64,000 bases of DNA from Nocardioides pocheonensis (GCF_003725535.1 NZ_RJSF01000046.1:76156-140155); one strand, 5' to 3'; shown: positions 45,102 to 55,063, counted from the first letter of the stretch. Notes: a model not told the origin generated them from the letters alone. Made by a program: numbers and translations.

Positions 45102-47726
45102 ATGGAGCGAGAAGAGCGCCAGCACGCCAAGGCTGTGTCCGACGCAATCAGCGGGTGGATGAAGCGCGCGGCGAAGCTCGTCGCCCGACGACAGAAGGTC
45201 GCTGGCGAAGCCGAGAAGGCGGCTGCAGAACTCACCCAACGCCTGCTCCCCCGCGGACCGAACGGCCAGGCGCATTGGCGCACAATCAACCTGACGCCGG
45301 GTGACGGCGATCTTGTCACCGCCATGGCGCGCGCCCAGGCCCTCCCCGAGCTGACGTCGGAGACCCAACGCGTCCTGAACGAACTCGCTGCGGAACACGT
45401 GGCCAAGGCACTGCTCACTGCGAGAGCGCTCCATGGCGCGCGGCGCATGTTCTCCGGTAGGGACCGCCAGAATTCTGCTGCTGAGGCGGCCGCGTACCTC
45501 AGCGCGTTCCACAGTTGGGTAGGTGCCTCGGGGTTCCTGCCGGACCTGGATCGCTTGGAGGCGTGGCATAAGCAGTCGGTCACAGCCCTGGGATCCTCCT
45601 CAGTTCTCGATGAGTCCGTCGGCTTCGCGAGCACCTTCGCAGGCCGGGCTGACCTCCTGGTCCGCCAAGAGCTGGACGCAGCCGAGGGTTCGATCCTTGC
45701 CATTGACCGAGCGCTCCAGCGCGAAGGCGACTTCCGTACTGCGGTGACCTCCGCAGGAAACGCCGTGCGTCAGTCGGAGGCACGCCGGCTCGTCAGCGAA
45801 ATGCCCGTCGAGCGACTCAAGGACGCCACGAGTGGCCAGCTACGGATCTCCGCACTGACCGGAGCCGGCATTCGCACTGTGCAGCAGGTCCTCGACCAAG
45901 GCCCTCGGATCCTCGCTCTACCTGGGGTCGGTGACACGACCGGCAACCGCATGATCGGGGCCGCCCGCACGATCTGGCAGACCACCGTCGATGAGATGCC
46001 GGTCCGCATCGACATCAAGAACCGCTCTGCCGCTGCAACAGACTTGCTCAAGGCCATGCGAGCGTGGGACGCGGCCCGATCCATCAAGAACGCCACGGTA
46101 GACCTTGCCGCAGCAGACTCACTCCGCCCACTGCTGACCGGTTTGGAACGGAAGACGACCCACGTCGTTGTGGTGCCGGAGAGCCGGTCCGTCGCGGACC
46201 TACGCGCCGCAATCTCCGACGTTGAACGGCGGGCCGCGCTGCTCATGGGGGGCGGGAGCGCGGCGGCCGGCGATCCGTGGGATGACTTCCTCGCTCGCCC
46301 CGCCGACTACTTCGCGATGCTCTCCGAACTCGGCTTCCTGTCCGATGACGAGGAGAAGAGTCATGGCGACCTCCCAACTGAGATCGTCGAGGCAGTCCGC
46401 GAGCTGAAATTGGAGACCATCCACCTCAAAGCGTCCCTTCGCGGCTACCAGTCCTTCGGCGCGCGATTCGCCATCGTGCAACGCAAGGTGATCATCGGTG
46501 ACGAGATGGGCCTCGGAAAGACCGTCGAATCACTCGCTGTGCTTACCCACCTCAGGGCCAAGGGATCGCATCATTTTCTCGTGGTGTGTCCCGCTGCGGT
46601 CGTGACCAACTGGGTCCGCGAGGTCGCCGACAAGTCAGATCTCCGTGCCCATCGGCTTCACGGAGCGGGGCGTGACGGCGCCCTGACATCGTGGATCCGC
46701 AACGGCGGAGTCGCAGTCACGACGTACGACAGTTTGGGCTGGCTCGACGGGCAGATTCCCGACCGCACCCGCCCGACATGCTTGGTGTTCGACGAAGCCC
46801 ACTACATCAAGAACCCCGACGCCCAGCGAACGCGCAGATCGCTGTCTCTCATCCGAGACTGCGAACGCACCATCCTGCTCACCGGAACGCCGCTCGAGAA
46901 CAGGATCGAAGAATTCCGCAACCTCGTCGGCTACCTCCGACCCGACCTCACCGTGAGCGCCAGCGAGTTCGCACCGCGTCAGTTTCGCAAGCAGGTTGCA
47001 CCGGCGTACCTGCGGCGCAACCAAGAAGACGTGCTCACCGAACTTCCCGAACTCGTCGAGGTCGACGAGTGGATGCCGCTCTCAGCCCACGACGAACAGC
47101 ACTACCGAGCTGCGGTCATGGAGGGGAACTTCATGGCGATGCGGCAGGCCGCTCTGCGTTCGGGCTCGAACTCGCAGAAGATGCAGCGGCTCCTGGACAT
47201 CGTCGAAGAGGCTGAAGACAACGAGCGTCGCGTGCTCGTGTTCTCCCATTTCCGCGGCGCGCTCGACGACATCGCCTCCCTCCTGCCAGGCAAGGTATTC
47301 GGTCCGTTGACCGGCTCAGTCCCGGCAGCCAAACGGCAGCAGATGGTCGACGAGTTCTCCCGCGCCGGGCACAGCGCCGTGCTGGTCGCGCAGATCATTG
47401 CCGGAGGGGTTGGACTGAACATCCAGGCGGCCTCCGTTGTCGTGATCTGCGAGCCACAGCTCAAGCCGACGACAGAGTGGCAGGCCATCGCCCGTTCGCG
47501 CCGCATGGGCCAGCTCGAATCCGTGCAGGTCCACCGGCTCCTCTCGGAGGATGGTGTCGACCAGCGGATTACCGAGATTCTCGCCCGCAAGAGCGAACTG
47601 TTCGCCGAGTTCGCGCGGGTCTCGGAGACCGCAGACAGTGCCCCTGAAGCATTCGACATCTCGGACGCTGAGGTCGCCCGAGAAATCGTCGCTGCGGAAC
47701 GGGAGCGCCTGCTCAGCCAGCCTTGA
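45102..47726 (+). CDS. SNF2-family DEAD-like helicase with long N-terminal region
   Basis: 874 residues from the ATG at 45102 (AGGGG two bases upstream); a TTG at 45057 adds 15 residues. The first 400 residues are helical and alanine/arginine-rich, with a helix-hairpin-helix-like segment (LTGAGIRTVQQVLDQG...LPGVGDTTGNRMIGAA) near residue 250-290 that suggests DNA binding. Motif I is GDEMGLGKTVES near residue 466, motif II DEAH near 563, then LTGTPLENR and the C-terminal QIIAGGVGLNIQAASVVVICEP, ARSRRMGQ. It shares the intergenic repeat with the DUF3883 helicase and may belong to the same system or be an independent defence gene. Confidence 0.8.
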   Translation: MEREERQHAKAVSDAISGWMKRAAKLVARRQKVAGEAEKAAAELTQRLLPRGPNGQAHWRTINLTPGDGDLVTAMARAQALPELTSETQRVLNELAAEHVAKALLTARALHGARRMFSGRDRQNSAAEAAAYLSAFHSWVGASGFLPDLDRLEAWHKQSVTALGSSSVLDESVGFASTFAGRADLLVRQELDAAEGSILAIDRALQREGDFRTAVTSAGNAVRQSEARRLVSEMPVERLKDATSGQLRISALTGAGIRTVQQVLDQGPRILALPGVGDTTGNRMIGAARTIWQTTVDEMPVRIDIKNRSAAATDLLKAMRAWDAARSIKNATVDLAAADSLRPLLTGLERKTTHVVVVPESRSVADLRAAISDVERRAALLMGGGSAAAGDPWDDFLARPADYFAMLSELGFLSDDEEKSHGDLPTEIVEAVRELKLETIHLKASLRGYQSFGARFAIVQRKVIIGDEMGLGKTVESLAVLTHLRAKGSHHFLVVCPAAVVTNWVREVADKSDLRAHRLHGAGRDGALTSWIRNGGVAVTTYDSLGWLDGQIPDRTRPTCLVFDEAHYIKNPDAQRTRRSLSLIRDCERTILLTGTPLENRIEEFRNLVGYLRPDLTVSASEFAPRQFRKQVAPAYLRRNQEDVLTELPELVEVDEWMPLSAHDEQHYRAAVMEGNFMAMRQAALRSGSNSQKMQRLLDIVEEAEDNERRVLVFSHFRGALDDIASLLPGKVFGPLTGSVPAAKRQQMVDEFSRAGHSAVLVAQIIAGGVGLNIQAASVVVICEPQLKPTTEWQAIARSRRMGQLESVQVHRLLSEDGVDQRITEILARKSELFAEFARVSETADSAPEAFDISDAEVAREIVAAERERLLSQP

Positions 47727-47738
47727 CCGCGAGGGTGA

Positions 47739-48056
47739 TCAGAGGCGATCGATCCAGGTGTCCTCGTCGCGCGATTCCCAAAGAGACGCAGAACGGTTCC
47801 CAGCGGGGCCCGACCCACCCAGCCGGTTTAGTACGACGATTGCCTCGTCGTGCGTGAGGTCACGGAGATTCGCAAGCGCGCGACCCGCTGCGCCCTCGAC
47901 CGCCTGCTGACGATCATCCATCGCCGTGAGCCCGCGAGCGTCAAGCGCCTTCCGGATCAGGTCGCGTTGCCAGTCAGCGATCGGCGTGGGCACCGCGACA
48001 GGCGGAGGGGAAGTGACACGAGGTTCGTCTCCAAAGAGGGCCAACTCGTCAGTCAC
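47739..48056 (-). CDS. Small unknown cargo protein
   Basis: 105 residues from a GTG at 48056; the longer open frame runs through the membrane-protein gene and is not credible. Sequence features: an N-terminal LALFGDEPRVTSPPPVAVP linker, then a helical part (ADWQRDLIRKALDARGLTAMDDRQQAVEGAAGRALANLRDL) that recalls small actinobacterial DNA-binding or SOS-related proteins, ending in a tryptophan-containing tail. Its start overlaps the previous gene by eight bases. Function unknown. Confidence 0.6.
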   Translation of the reverse strand: MTDELALFGDEPRVTSPPPVAVPTPIADWQRDLIRKALDARGLTAMDDRQQAVEGAAGRALANLRDLTHDEAIVVLNRLGGSGPAGNRSASLWESRDEDTWIDRL

Positions 48057-48387
48057 GTGGCGAAGCGTACGTAACCCTCCCCGTCCGGTGGGCGATTGCG
48101 AGCTGAAGTCCGCGGAGCGGAGTGAGGAGCGCCACCGACGCGAACTTGAGTGCGTTCCAAGCGAACAGCAACACCAGTACGTTGAGATACCCCTGGCCAC
48201 CGCGCTCGACCACCGTGGCGCAGACGCTCATAGCGAAGAGGTAGACGGGCACCGTCACCAAGGCAACGGGGACCGCCCACTTGAGCCCACGCGGGGTGCG
48301 CAGCAAATCGACAAGGCGGTTCGTGGGCATGTAGAAGGCCAAGTAGCCGCGGATGGCCGCGGCGAGGTGGATCGAGAGGGTGAGCAT
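48049..48387 (-). CDS. Small membrane protein
   Basis: 112 residues from the ATG at 48387, with a strong GAAGGAG site. Three hydrophobic segments are visible (around residues 5-20, 35-60 and 65-95: AVPVALVTVPVYLFAMSVC, LNVLVLLFAWNALKFASVALL). No family recognised. It is coupled to the next small gene by an 8-base overlap and lies just downstream of the relaxase remnant, which makes it likely cargo or a conjugation accessory of the element. Confidence 0.62.
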   Translation of the reverse strand: MLTLSIHLAAAIRGYLAFYMPTNRLVDLLRTPRGLKWAVPVALVTVPVYLFAMSVCATVVERGGQGYLNVLVLLFAWNALKFASVALLTPLRGLQLAIAHRTGRVTYASPRD

Positions 48388-48501
48388 GGGAGTCTCCTTC
48401 AGGTCGGCGCACTCCACCGCTACATCGGAGCACCGACCGCTCGCCGAGGCCACCGTCTTGAGCTGGGGACAAGCGAGCCGGAAGTCGGCCTGTGGACACA
48501 A

Positions 48502-51375
48502 TCAGCCGAGCGCCCGGGCCCCAGGCGCGAGCCCACTCTTTCTCGCGTCGCTAGCCCGCTGCGAGATGTCGGACGCACGCCGAGCCGCACTTCTCGCCCT
48601 CGCCTCGTCGACGCGCTGCCGATCAGACGCGCCAGCGGAGCCAACGGGAGAAGCGCCATCCACCTGCCACAGGTCGCGATAGGCGGCGACCACCCGAAGC
48701 TCCTGCATCCAGCAGTCACGCTGGCGAGGATCGGCGGGCGGTTCGCCGATCCTGCGGACCCATGCCGGGCGCCCGCCGACGGCCGCCTCCGCCAATGCTG
48801 TGGCCCGCGACTCCAGCAGGTACTGGCGCTCGGTCAACGCCCGGCGCATGCTGTCCGCCATCGGGCCGCTGGCGACGGGGACGAGCCCGGCGATCAGCCC
48901 CGCATGATGTCGTCGGCCGCGACTCCTCTGGGATGTCGCGTGCCTGATTCTGCTGATCAGGACGGCACCGATGTCTTCGGCGTCAGCGAGTCCGCGCTGC
49001 GCGACCACCTTGGGCAGCATCTTGGCGATGTTGCAGCCGGACGACTCTGCTCGTCGCAACTCGGCGGCCAGCGGCCCGAACGAGTCGGACGCGATGACCT
49101 CGTCCACCTCGTCGTCGGTCAGCCCAGACGAGCAGAGCTCGACGACCCATCGGTCGCGTTGCGCCTCGGCAGCGATGGTCAGGTACTCCGCTGCAACCTG
49201 CGCGAACGACGACCAGTGCTCCTGCTCCTCGGTGATCGTCTGGTGGGCCGAAAGCTCGACTCCCGAGTGCTTGAGCACCCCGAACAAGACCGACTTGGCG
49301 GTGACCTCCTCGGGCGTTGGCGCGGCGTGCGACTCGTCGGGCCGGTCGAGGGCGACGTACGCCATGTTGGTTTGTCGGCCGCGGGTCATAGCGACATAGA
49401 AGTTTTCCCGGGTGGTCGAGCCCGTAACGACGACATGTGCGGTGTCGACGGTCATGCCCTGGGCACGGTGGGCGGTGACGGCGTAGCCGAGGTCGACGTG
49501 TTCGGCGACGTACTCGGCGGGCAGCACAACCGAGGCGCCGATCTTCATCCCGAGCCGCTCGGCAACCACAGAGCCATCCGGGTTGACGTCGGTGACGCGC
49601 CAGCGGTCTCCGTTCTTCACCCACCCGCCACGCAGGGCACGGATGCGCCGGTGGTTCTGCCTCGTGATGATCAGGTCGCCAACCGAGGCCCGGGTGCCGT
49701 CGTGGAGCTCGACCTCTCGACTCGCCTCAGTCTCGCCGTCGCGAAGCCGTTCGGCACGGGCGCGCTCGTTCAGTTGAACCATCGCGTCAGTCGACTCAGT
49801 GACGAGCAGGCTGCTGCGCCCTTCGCGCAGATCGGCTCGCCAGGCAAGGTAGGCAGCGTCCACCATCTCGTCATGGGCGCCGTCCCTAATGCGCTCGTGG
49901 CGGAAGTACGTGCTGATGACCTTGGTGCGCCCAAGACGGAGGTCGATCGACGCGGACTTCTCCCACTCGTTGGCGAAGCGGTGGACCTCGGTCAGCTCGG
50001 GGGTGTCGTTTCGCGCGTCGGCCAACAGCGGGAAGGCTCCGCCCGCGTCGACCGATTGGAGCTGGGCCCAGTCGCCGACGAGCAGCACCTTGGCTCCTGC
50101 CTCGCTCGCGAGGCAGGTGATCCGGTCGAGGTTCAAGGTGCCCGCGAGCGTCGCCTCGTCGATGATGACGAGCTGACCCCTCCGGAACTCAGCTCGCCCT
50201 TTGTCGTGCTCGTGCAGCCACTTCGCTGTGTTGTCACAGGCGACGTTCAGGTCCTGCGCGAGTACGTCCGCGGCGGCGGCCGACGGCGCAAGGCCCACGA
50301 CGCTGTCCTTGCCATGGACGCCCGTCCAAGCCTTGTGGAGCGCCCGCATGGCGGTTGTCTTGCCCGCTCCGGCGGGGCCGATCAGCAGATCGACTTGCCG
50401 GCCCGAGACGGCCACCGCCGCCAGCGTCGCGATCTGCTCATCGCTGAGTTGATGACCCAAGACCGCTCTTCCTGAGACCTCCTCGATCGTGTCCAGATCG
50501 ACCACGGGCGAGCTGCGGTCGTCACCACGGGCGAGTAGCCGGTCTTCAGCCGCGAGGATCTCCTCGGAGGTGAACGCGACCTCGTGCTTGGGCCGGAACA
50601 GGCTGGTTCCGTCGCGACGCCGAAACACGTCCGGGCTGTAGCTCAACTCCGGTGGAGTCAGGGAGATGGAGATGCGCTTGGCTTCCTCCACGATCGTCGC
50701 GACGGCCGCCTCACGGTCACCGACACTGGCGAATCGCCACTCCATCGTCTGCCTGGACGCTTCGGCCCAGAGGTTCCAGTGCTTCCAGGTGGACCGCTTC
50801 TGGCTGACCGCTCCGACCGTTGCACGGGCGACCTCAGTGACCACCGCGGGCGACACGTCGTCGGCCAGTAGGAGGCCACGGGCGAGCGTGTTGTAGTCAC
50901 CTCTCGCTCCACGGGCGAGCAGTGAGCGAGCCCATCCGGTCGAGTCGCCGTCAAGGACGTGGCTCGCCCGTGCCCTCCAGTCCGCCGTGAGCTCGGCGAG
51001 CGAGTGGATGTGTTTCTCAGGCCGCGTCGTCAGGGTCGCCGTTGCGCGTAGTTTGATGACGGTGGCAGCGTCGGGCGCTCGCCCGTGGTCGCGCCGGTAC
51101 TCCTCGACCATCCGATCAGTTTCGACGTCGATCGTCCTAGACCGACTAGAAAACTCGGTCACCAACTCCTCGGGCACACCACTGACCTCGAAGGCGGGGT
51201 GCCGGTTGGTGCCGCGCGCACGCCTCTCCCACTCCAGGCCGAACGATCGCTGGAGGATGTCCGCGAGCACGGCGTTGTAGTGCTCAGACAGGGCGACGAC
51301 CGAAGCGAACATCGGCCGGCTGTCCAGAGCCCGCCACCGGCCGTCGAACACCGTGCGGACCTTGTTCGAGACAAC
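48502..51375 (-). pseudogene. MobF-type relaxase/helicase gene missing its catalytic N-terminus
   Basis: About 958 residues remain. The first recognisable segment VVVSNKVRTVFDGRWRALDSR corresponds to the part of TrwC/TraA relaxases directly after the HxH metal site. The RecD-like helicase half is intact: LIGPAGAGKTTAMRAL, VIIDEATLAG, LLVGDWAQLQSVDAGG, and late ITRQNHRR and AVTAHRAQGMTVDTAHVVV. The catalytic tyrosines and histidine triad are absent; upstream the reading frame runs antisense through a coupling-protein fragment. DNA nicking is therefore lost, although a helicase fragment could still be made from an internal start. Confidence 0.78.
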
Positions 51376-51379
51376 AACG

Positions 51380-51751
51380 CAGGCCCGCGACAAGTGGGGC
51401 GACCACGCGGCGGGCGCCATCTGGGACGCCTCCATCGTCAAGGTCATCCTCGGCGGCACCTCCTCGGCACGCGATCTCCAGGACCTCTCCGCCCTGATCG
51501 GCGAACGCGACGAGCACACAGACACGGTCTCCGTCGGCGACTACGGCTCGCGCTCCCTCCAGCGTTCGACCCGGCGTGTGCCGGTGATGCCGCCCGAGAC
51601 GATCCGGACCTTGCCGTTCGGCACGGCGCTCGTCCTCCTGCGCAGCGCACCGCCGTTAGTTGCCGACCTTCGCCCGTGGACGGCACGCAAAGAGGCAGCG
51701 CAGCTGGGTGTGGACCGTGCCGCGGTAGAGGTGGCGCTGCGACGCCGGTGA
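51380..51751 (+). pseudogene. C-terminal remnant of a VirD4/TraG-type coupling protein
   Basis: About 124 residues: QARDKWGDHAAGAIWDASIVKVILGGTSSARDLQDLSALIGERDE, then VPVMPPETIRTLPFGTALVLLRSAPPLV. This matches the last part of type IV coupling ATPases (the TraM-recognition/AAA end). The Walker motifs and membrane anchor are missing. It begins at the point where the opposite-strand relaxase ends, so one rearrangement joined two truncated genes here. Confidence 0.75.
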
Positions 51752-52135
51752 GAGGGCCTCACCACCCGCGGGGCTTCTTGCTCGTCACATGCCACGAGCC
51801 GGGATGGTCCGCGAAGCAGGGATGAATCGATCGGACTTCCCGACCTGACGCCGCGCAGTTTCAGCAAAGCTCGTCGCGCGAGCCAGCGACGTGGCGTACG
51901 GAACATTGCTGCACATCGGCGGTCTCCAACAGGACGTGACTGCTTGGAGTGACGCCTCGCCTCTATCGACGAGCGGCACGACGGCGGTATGTATTGATAC
52001 GCCCGGCTCACCCGCATTCCTAGGTCCACGGAGCCGGAGGGACCTCCTAAGGCTAACTGCGCGGGAAGCCTCGCGCACCTGACTCCCGAAGAGCGGCCGC
52101 CAGTCGAGGCGCCGCGCGACCCGAGGAGTCAAGTA
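51752..52135. other. Gene-free stretch upstream of SSB-like gene, with an inverted repeat
   Basis: 384 bases in which I see no gene. AGGTCC-N12-GGACCT spans 52022-52045. The region lies between conjugation remnants and plasmid-type genes, so an origin of transfer or a promoter for the downstream genes is possible, but no nick-site motif can be recognised. Confidence 0.4.
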
Positions 52136-52564
52136 ATGACGATTCCCACGCAGATGAGCCTGCCGGGGTTCATCGCCGCCGCGCCGCAGCTCAACTTCAC
52201 CGGCGACGGCGCCGCGCGGTTCTACGCCCGCATCGGGGTCGAGCACTACCGCAAGGAGACCGACGGTAGCTTCACCCAGCTCGAGTCGACCTTCCACGAC
52301 CTGGTCTGCTACCGAAAGACCGCCGAGCGCGCCTACGCGCGCTTCAAGGTCGGCGACAACTTCGTCGCCTCGGGCTACATCCACGAGTACGAGCTGGACC
52401 GCAACGGCCAGGTGGAGGCGCGCGAGGAGTTCGTCGCCCGCCGGATCGGCCACGACACGGCCCGCACGAACTACGACGTCGACCGTACGCCGGCCCGTCA
52501 GGTCGAACCGCCCGCAGCGGACCTCCCCTCCGCCACGGAGCCGGCCCGAGTCGTCGGGATCTGA
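52136..52564 (+). CDS. Single-stranded DNA-binding protein-like (OB fold), element-borne
   Basis: 142 residues; ATG with GAGGAG nine bases upstream. GFIAAAPQLNFTGDGAARFYARIGVEHYRK and FHDLVCYRKTAERAYARFKVGDNFVASGYIHEYEL follow the SSB OB-fold plan (partner-strand aromatics, GD turn), and the C-terminus is proline- and alanine-rich. The acidic DDDIPF-type tail of housekeeping SSB is absent. Such variants are carried by actinobacterial plasmids and integrative elements. Confidence 0.78.
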   Translation: MTIPTQMSLPGFIAAAPQLNFTGDGAARFYARIGVEHYRKETDGSFTQLESTFHDLVCYRKTAERAYARFKVGDNFVASGYIHEYELDRNGQVEAREEFVARRIGHDTARTNYDVDRTPARQVEPPAADLPSATEPARVVGI

Positions 52565-52575
52565 CGGAGCCAGCG

Positions 52576-53172
52576 ATGACCATCGAGATCGACCAGCCGC
52601 AGCGCACGTTGCTGGAGCCGCTCGACGACGAGATCGAACGTGAGCACCCGATGTTCGGCAGCCCCGCCCCACCCCGCGGGGCTGCCGACGCGGACGAGGA
52701 GCCGCCGCACCCGATCAACTGGAACCTCCTGACCGGCGACGAGGCAGAGGCCGAGTGGCTCGACCTCAACGCCTGGGTCAGCTGGCTGCGCGCGACGTAC
52801 GGACTGCCACCGACGGTGATTCCGCCGTTCTGGCATCGCCACGACGAGCTGGTCTGGGAGCTGTCGGCCCTGCACACGCACTGGCTCAACGCCTACGACC
52901 CGGACGGCTCGCCGTCGGCGCCGCTGGCGTGGCATCGCGACTTCGCCGACGCCCGCAACCGCCTTCGCGAGTGGGTCTCGACCTGCGGCACGAAACTCGA
53001 CCGCGACCGGGCCACCCGGATCACGACGTGGCCAGGCGAGGCCCCAGCCGTCCGTGCGTCGGAAGTAGCCATCGAAGACCGCGACGCCGACTTCGTCGCG
53101 TACGTCTTGCAGGACGTGACGGCCCGCCGTCGCATCGAGGACCAGGCGCGAGCCATCGCGCGTGCGTCCTGA
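52576..53172 (+). CDS. DUF4913-like plasmid/element protein
   Basis: 198 residues, ATG 11 bases after the SSB-like stop with GGAGCCAGC upstream. The central part (EAEWLDLNAWVSWLRATYGLPPTVIPPFWHRHDELVWELSALHTHWLNAYD) resembles DUF4913 in its tryptophan-rich spacing. The N-terminus is acidic and disordered. Function unknown; typical cargo of actinobacterial mobile elements. Confidence 0.6.
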   Translation: MTIEIDQPQRTLLEPLDDEIEREHPMFGSPAPPRGAADADEEPPHPINWNLLTGDEAEAEWLDLNAWVSWLRATYGLPPTVIPPFWHRHDELVWELSALHTHWLNAYDPDGSPSAPLAWHRDFADARNRLREWVSTCGTKLDRDRATRITTWPGEAPAVRASEVAIEDRDADFVAYVLQDVTARRRIEDQARAIARAS

Positions 53173-53289
53173 CCGGTCCACGACCTCGGAATTCCTCGGC
53201 CGTTCTCCCCAGACCGCGTGCGCCACGTCGCCCGGTTCGGCGGTGCGGCGCAGCGTCGGGGGTGAGCCACCTCCCGAAAGGGGTTTCAC

Positions 53290-53589
53290 ATGTTGCTTGC
53301 CCACGCCGTCACGCTCACCGAGGTCCGCTCGTGCATCGCCGCCCTCGCCGAGGATGCCCGCACCGTCGAGGCCGCCTCGGCCTACGAACGCGCCCTCCTG
53401 GAACTGGACTGGATCCACGGGGATGACGTACCTGCGCTCGACACCTACGGGCTGACAGACGACCGCGACATCCTCATGGCCGTCGCGACCTCCGCCATCG
53501 AGCAACTCGCCACCTACGACGTAGACGCCCTGCAGATCGAGCTCCTGCTGGCAGCGCTCGACGACGCCCGGGCACTGGATGAGTTCTGA
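53290..53589 (+). CDS. Small acidic unknown protein
   Basis: 99 residues with a GAAAGGGG ribosome site. Rich in Asp, Glu, Ala and Leu and predicted helical throughout (TLTEVRSCIAALAEDARTVEAASAYERALLELDW). No family recognised. Its stop overlaps the start of the next gene by one base (TGATG), so the two are co-expressed. Confidence 0.55.
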   Translation: MLLAHAVTLTEVRSCIAALAEDARTVEAASAYERALLELDWIHGDDVPALDTYGLTDDRDILMAVATSAIEQLATYDVDALQIELLLAALDDARALDEF

Positions 53590-54932
53590 TGTACGGCGAG
53601 AACGGCGGCCTGATGCGGGCCGAGCTGTCCGCGCTGCTGCACCAGCACCGGATCCAGCAACGCATCGGCGGCGAGGGGATCTACACGGTCGCGGCCACGA
53701 CCACGGCTGACCAGCGACGGCAGATCGGCGAGCTCATCCGCCACTACCGGCAAGGCATCCTCATCTGGTGCCACCAGGCCACGATCGCCGCGGCTCCCGC
53801 TACCGCCAGCAACCTGTCGCGACCGCCGGTGAACCCCTTCCGGGCCGCGAACTCACGCCACGGCGCACTGGCTGCTCTTAGCCGTGCCGTCGAGCAGGCC
53901 GTCGACGCCTCCACAGCACCGCTCGCCACACTCGACGAGCTGGCCGCGCCGCATGTCCTTCCGCTGGTCGAACGCTGGCGCCATGCCGCGCGAGCGGCCG
54001 CCCTCGGCGAGCACGACTTCGACGCCGGCCTCGGACACGGCCGCCTCGACGCCCAGCAGAGTCAGACCCTGATCGCCGACGTCGCCGCGGTCGTGCAGGC
54101 ACTCGTGGTGCTCGACCAGCGATACTCGAACATCCCGGGTTGGGAGAAGCTCCACCGCCCCGAGCGGCTCGGTTGGACTGCTCTGGCCTGCGCTCTCGAC
54201 GCCACTCTTGACCCACCCGACTACGCGATCGACCTGCGCGGTTGGCGCCCGCCGACCAAGGTGATCAAGGGCCCCGGCAAGCCGGGACTGCTCGGCGTAC
54301 TCCAAGCCGAGCACAACCTGGTGATTCGGATGCGGTCGTTCCCCAGCGCGATGCACCTTCGCCTGGTCGTCGACTCCCAGCGGCTCCTCTCCAGACAGCT
54401 CGCGAGCCTGGTCGAGAAGGTCGAGCCCGCCCTCCACGACACGTGGACCGTCCGGGAGCGGACCTATGTCGACCTCCAGCACGAGCTGCGCAACATCCGT
54501 GGCCGCATCGGCACAGGTGGGCTCGCCGCGGCCGAGGCAGCCAACGCCGTCAGCCGACTCCGCGCGATCCCGAACGACGACGGCCTCGACCTCCGCACCC
54601 TGCACGGCTTCACGACCCTGTTCGACGCGCTCGACCACCGGATCGCCGACGTCCTCGAGGAAGGCATCAGGCGCAAGGAGTACCTCGTCAGAGTCAAGGT
54701 TCCAGCGGTTGAGGACGACAGCGGCCAGATGGTCGCGCCGCCCCGCGAGCGCCACCTACCCCTCGGCGAAATGGAGCACACCTCGATCATGCGGCTGGCT
54801 AATGACCGACTCCGCCCGATCCCAACGCCGAACCAGGCTCCGCCGCAGGCCGCGCGGAGTCGAGCCGAGTTTCATGCGGCGATCGTTCACCAGCCCGACG
54901 GCCGGCCCGCTGGGCCGACGCTTTCGATGTGA
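53589..54932 (+). CDS. Unknown element protein
   Basis: 447 residues, mainly helical, with GWEKLHRPERLGWTALACAL, the basic segment DLRGWRPPTKVIKGPGKPGLLGVLQAEHNLVIRMRSFPSAMHLRLVVDSQRLLSRQLASLV, and a C-terminal tail of Pro and Arg. No catalytic motif is evident. It is coupled to the small acidic protein. The 131 bases between its stop and the convergent integrase hold no gene. I do not recognise the family; a regulatory or replication role in the element is possible. Confidence 0.55.
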   Translation: MYGENGGLMRAELSALLHQHRIQQRIGGEGIYTVAATTTADQRRQIGELIRHYRQGILIWCHQATIAAAPATASNLSRPPVNPFRAANSRHGALAALSRAVEQAVDASTAPLATLDELAAPHVLPLVERWRHAARAAALGEHDFDAGLGHGRLDAQQSQTLIADVAAVVQALVVLDQRYSNIPGWEKLHRPERLGWTALACALDATLDPPDYAIDLRGWRPPTKVIKGPGKPGLLGVLQAEHNLVIRMRSFPSAMHLRLVVDSQRLLSRQLASLVEKVEPALHDTWTVRERTYVDLQHELRNIRGRIGTGGLAAAEAANAVSRLRAIPNDDGLDLRTLHGFTTLFDALDHRIADVLEEGIRRKEYLVRVKVPAVEDDSGQMVAPPRERHLPLGEMEHTSIMRLANDRLRPIPTPNQAPPQAARSRAEFHAAIVHQPDGRPAGPTLSM

Positions 54933-55063
54933 TTAGGCACTCAGAGCGGCCCCGCACCGAGGCAATGTCGGTCTCCAGCTTGTCGAGCGCAGACTAGAGA
55001 TCGTCAACCGGTGGCGGTCGCCCGCAACACTGCCATCCGAACGACCGTGGAGCCGGGAAGTCG

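Noticed and set aside
33544..47726. Calling the island a standard BREX or DISARM system
   Set aside because: BREX markers (pglZ, brxL, pglX) and DISARM core genes (drmA, drmB, drmC) are not present in the window; only related component families are.
51376..51525. N-terminal extension of the relaxase reading frame
   Set aside because: This part is antisense to a clear coupling-protein fragment and shows no relaxase similarity.
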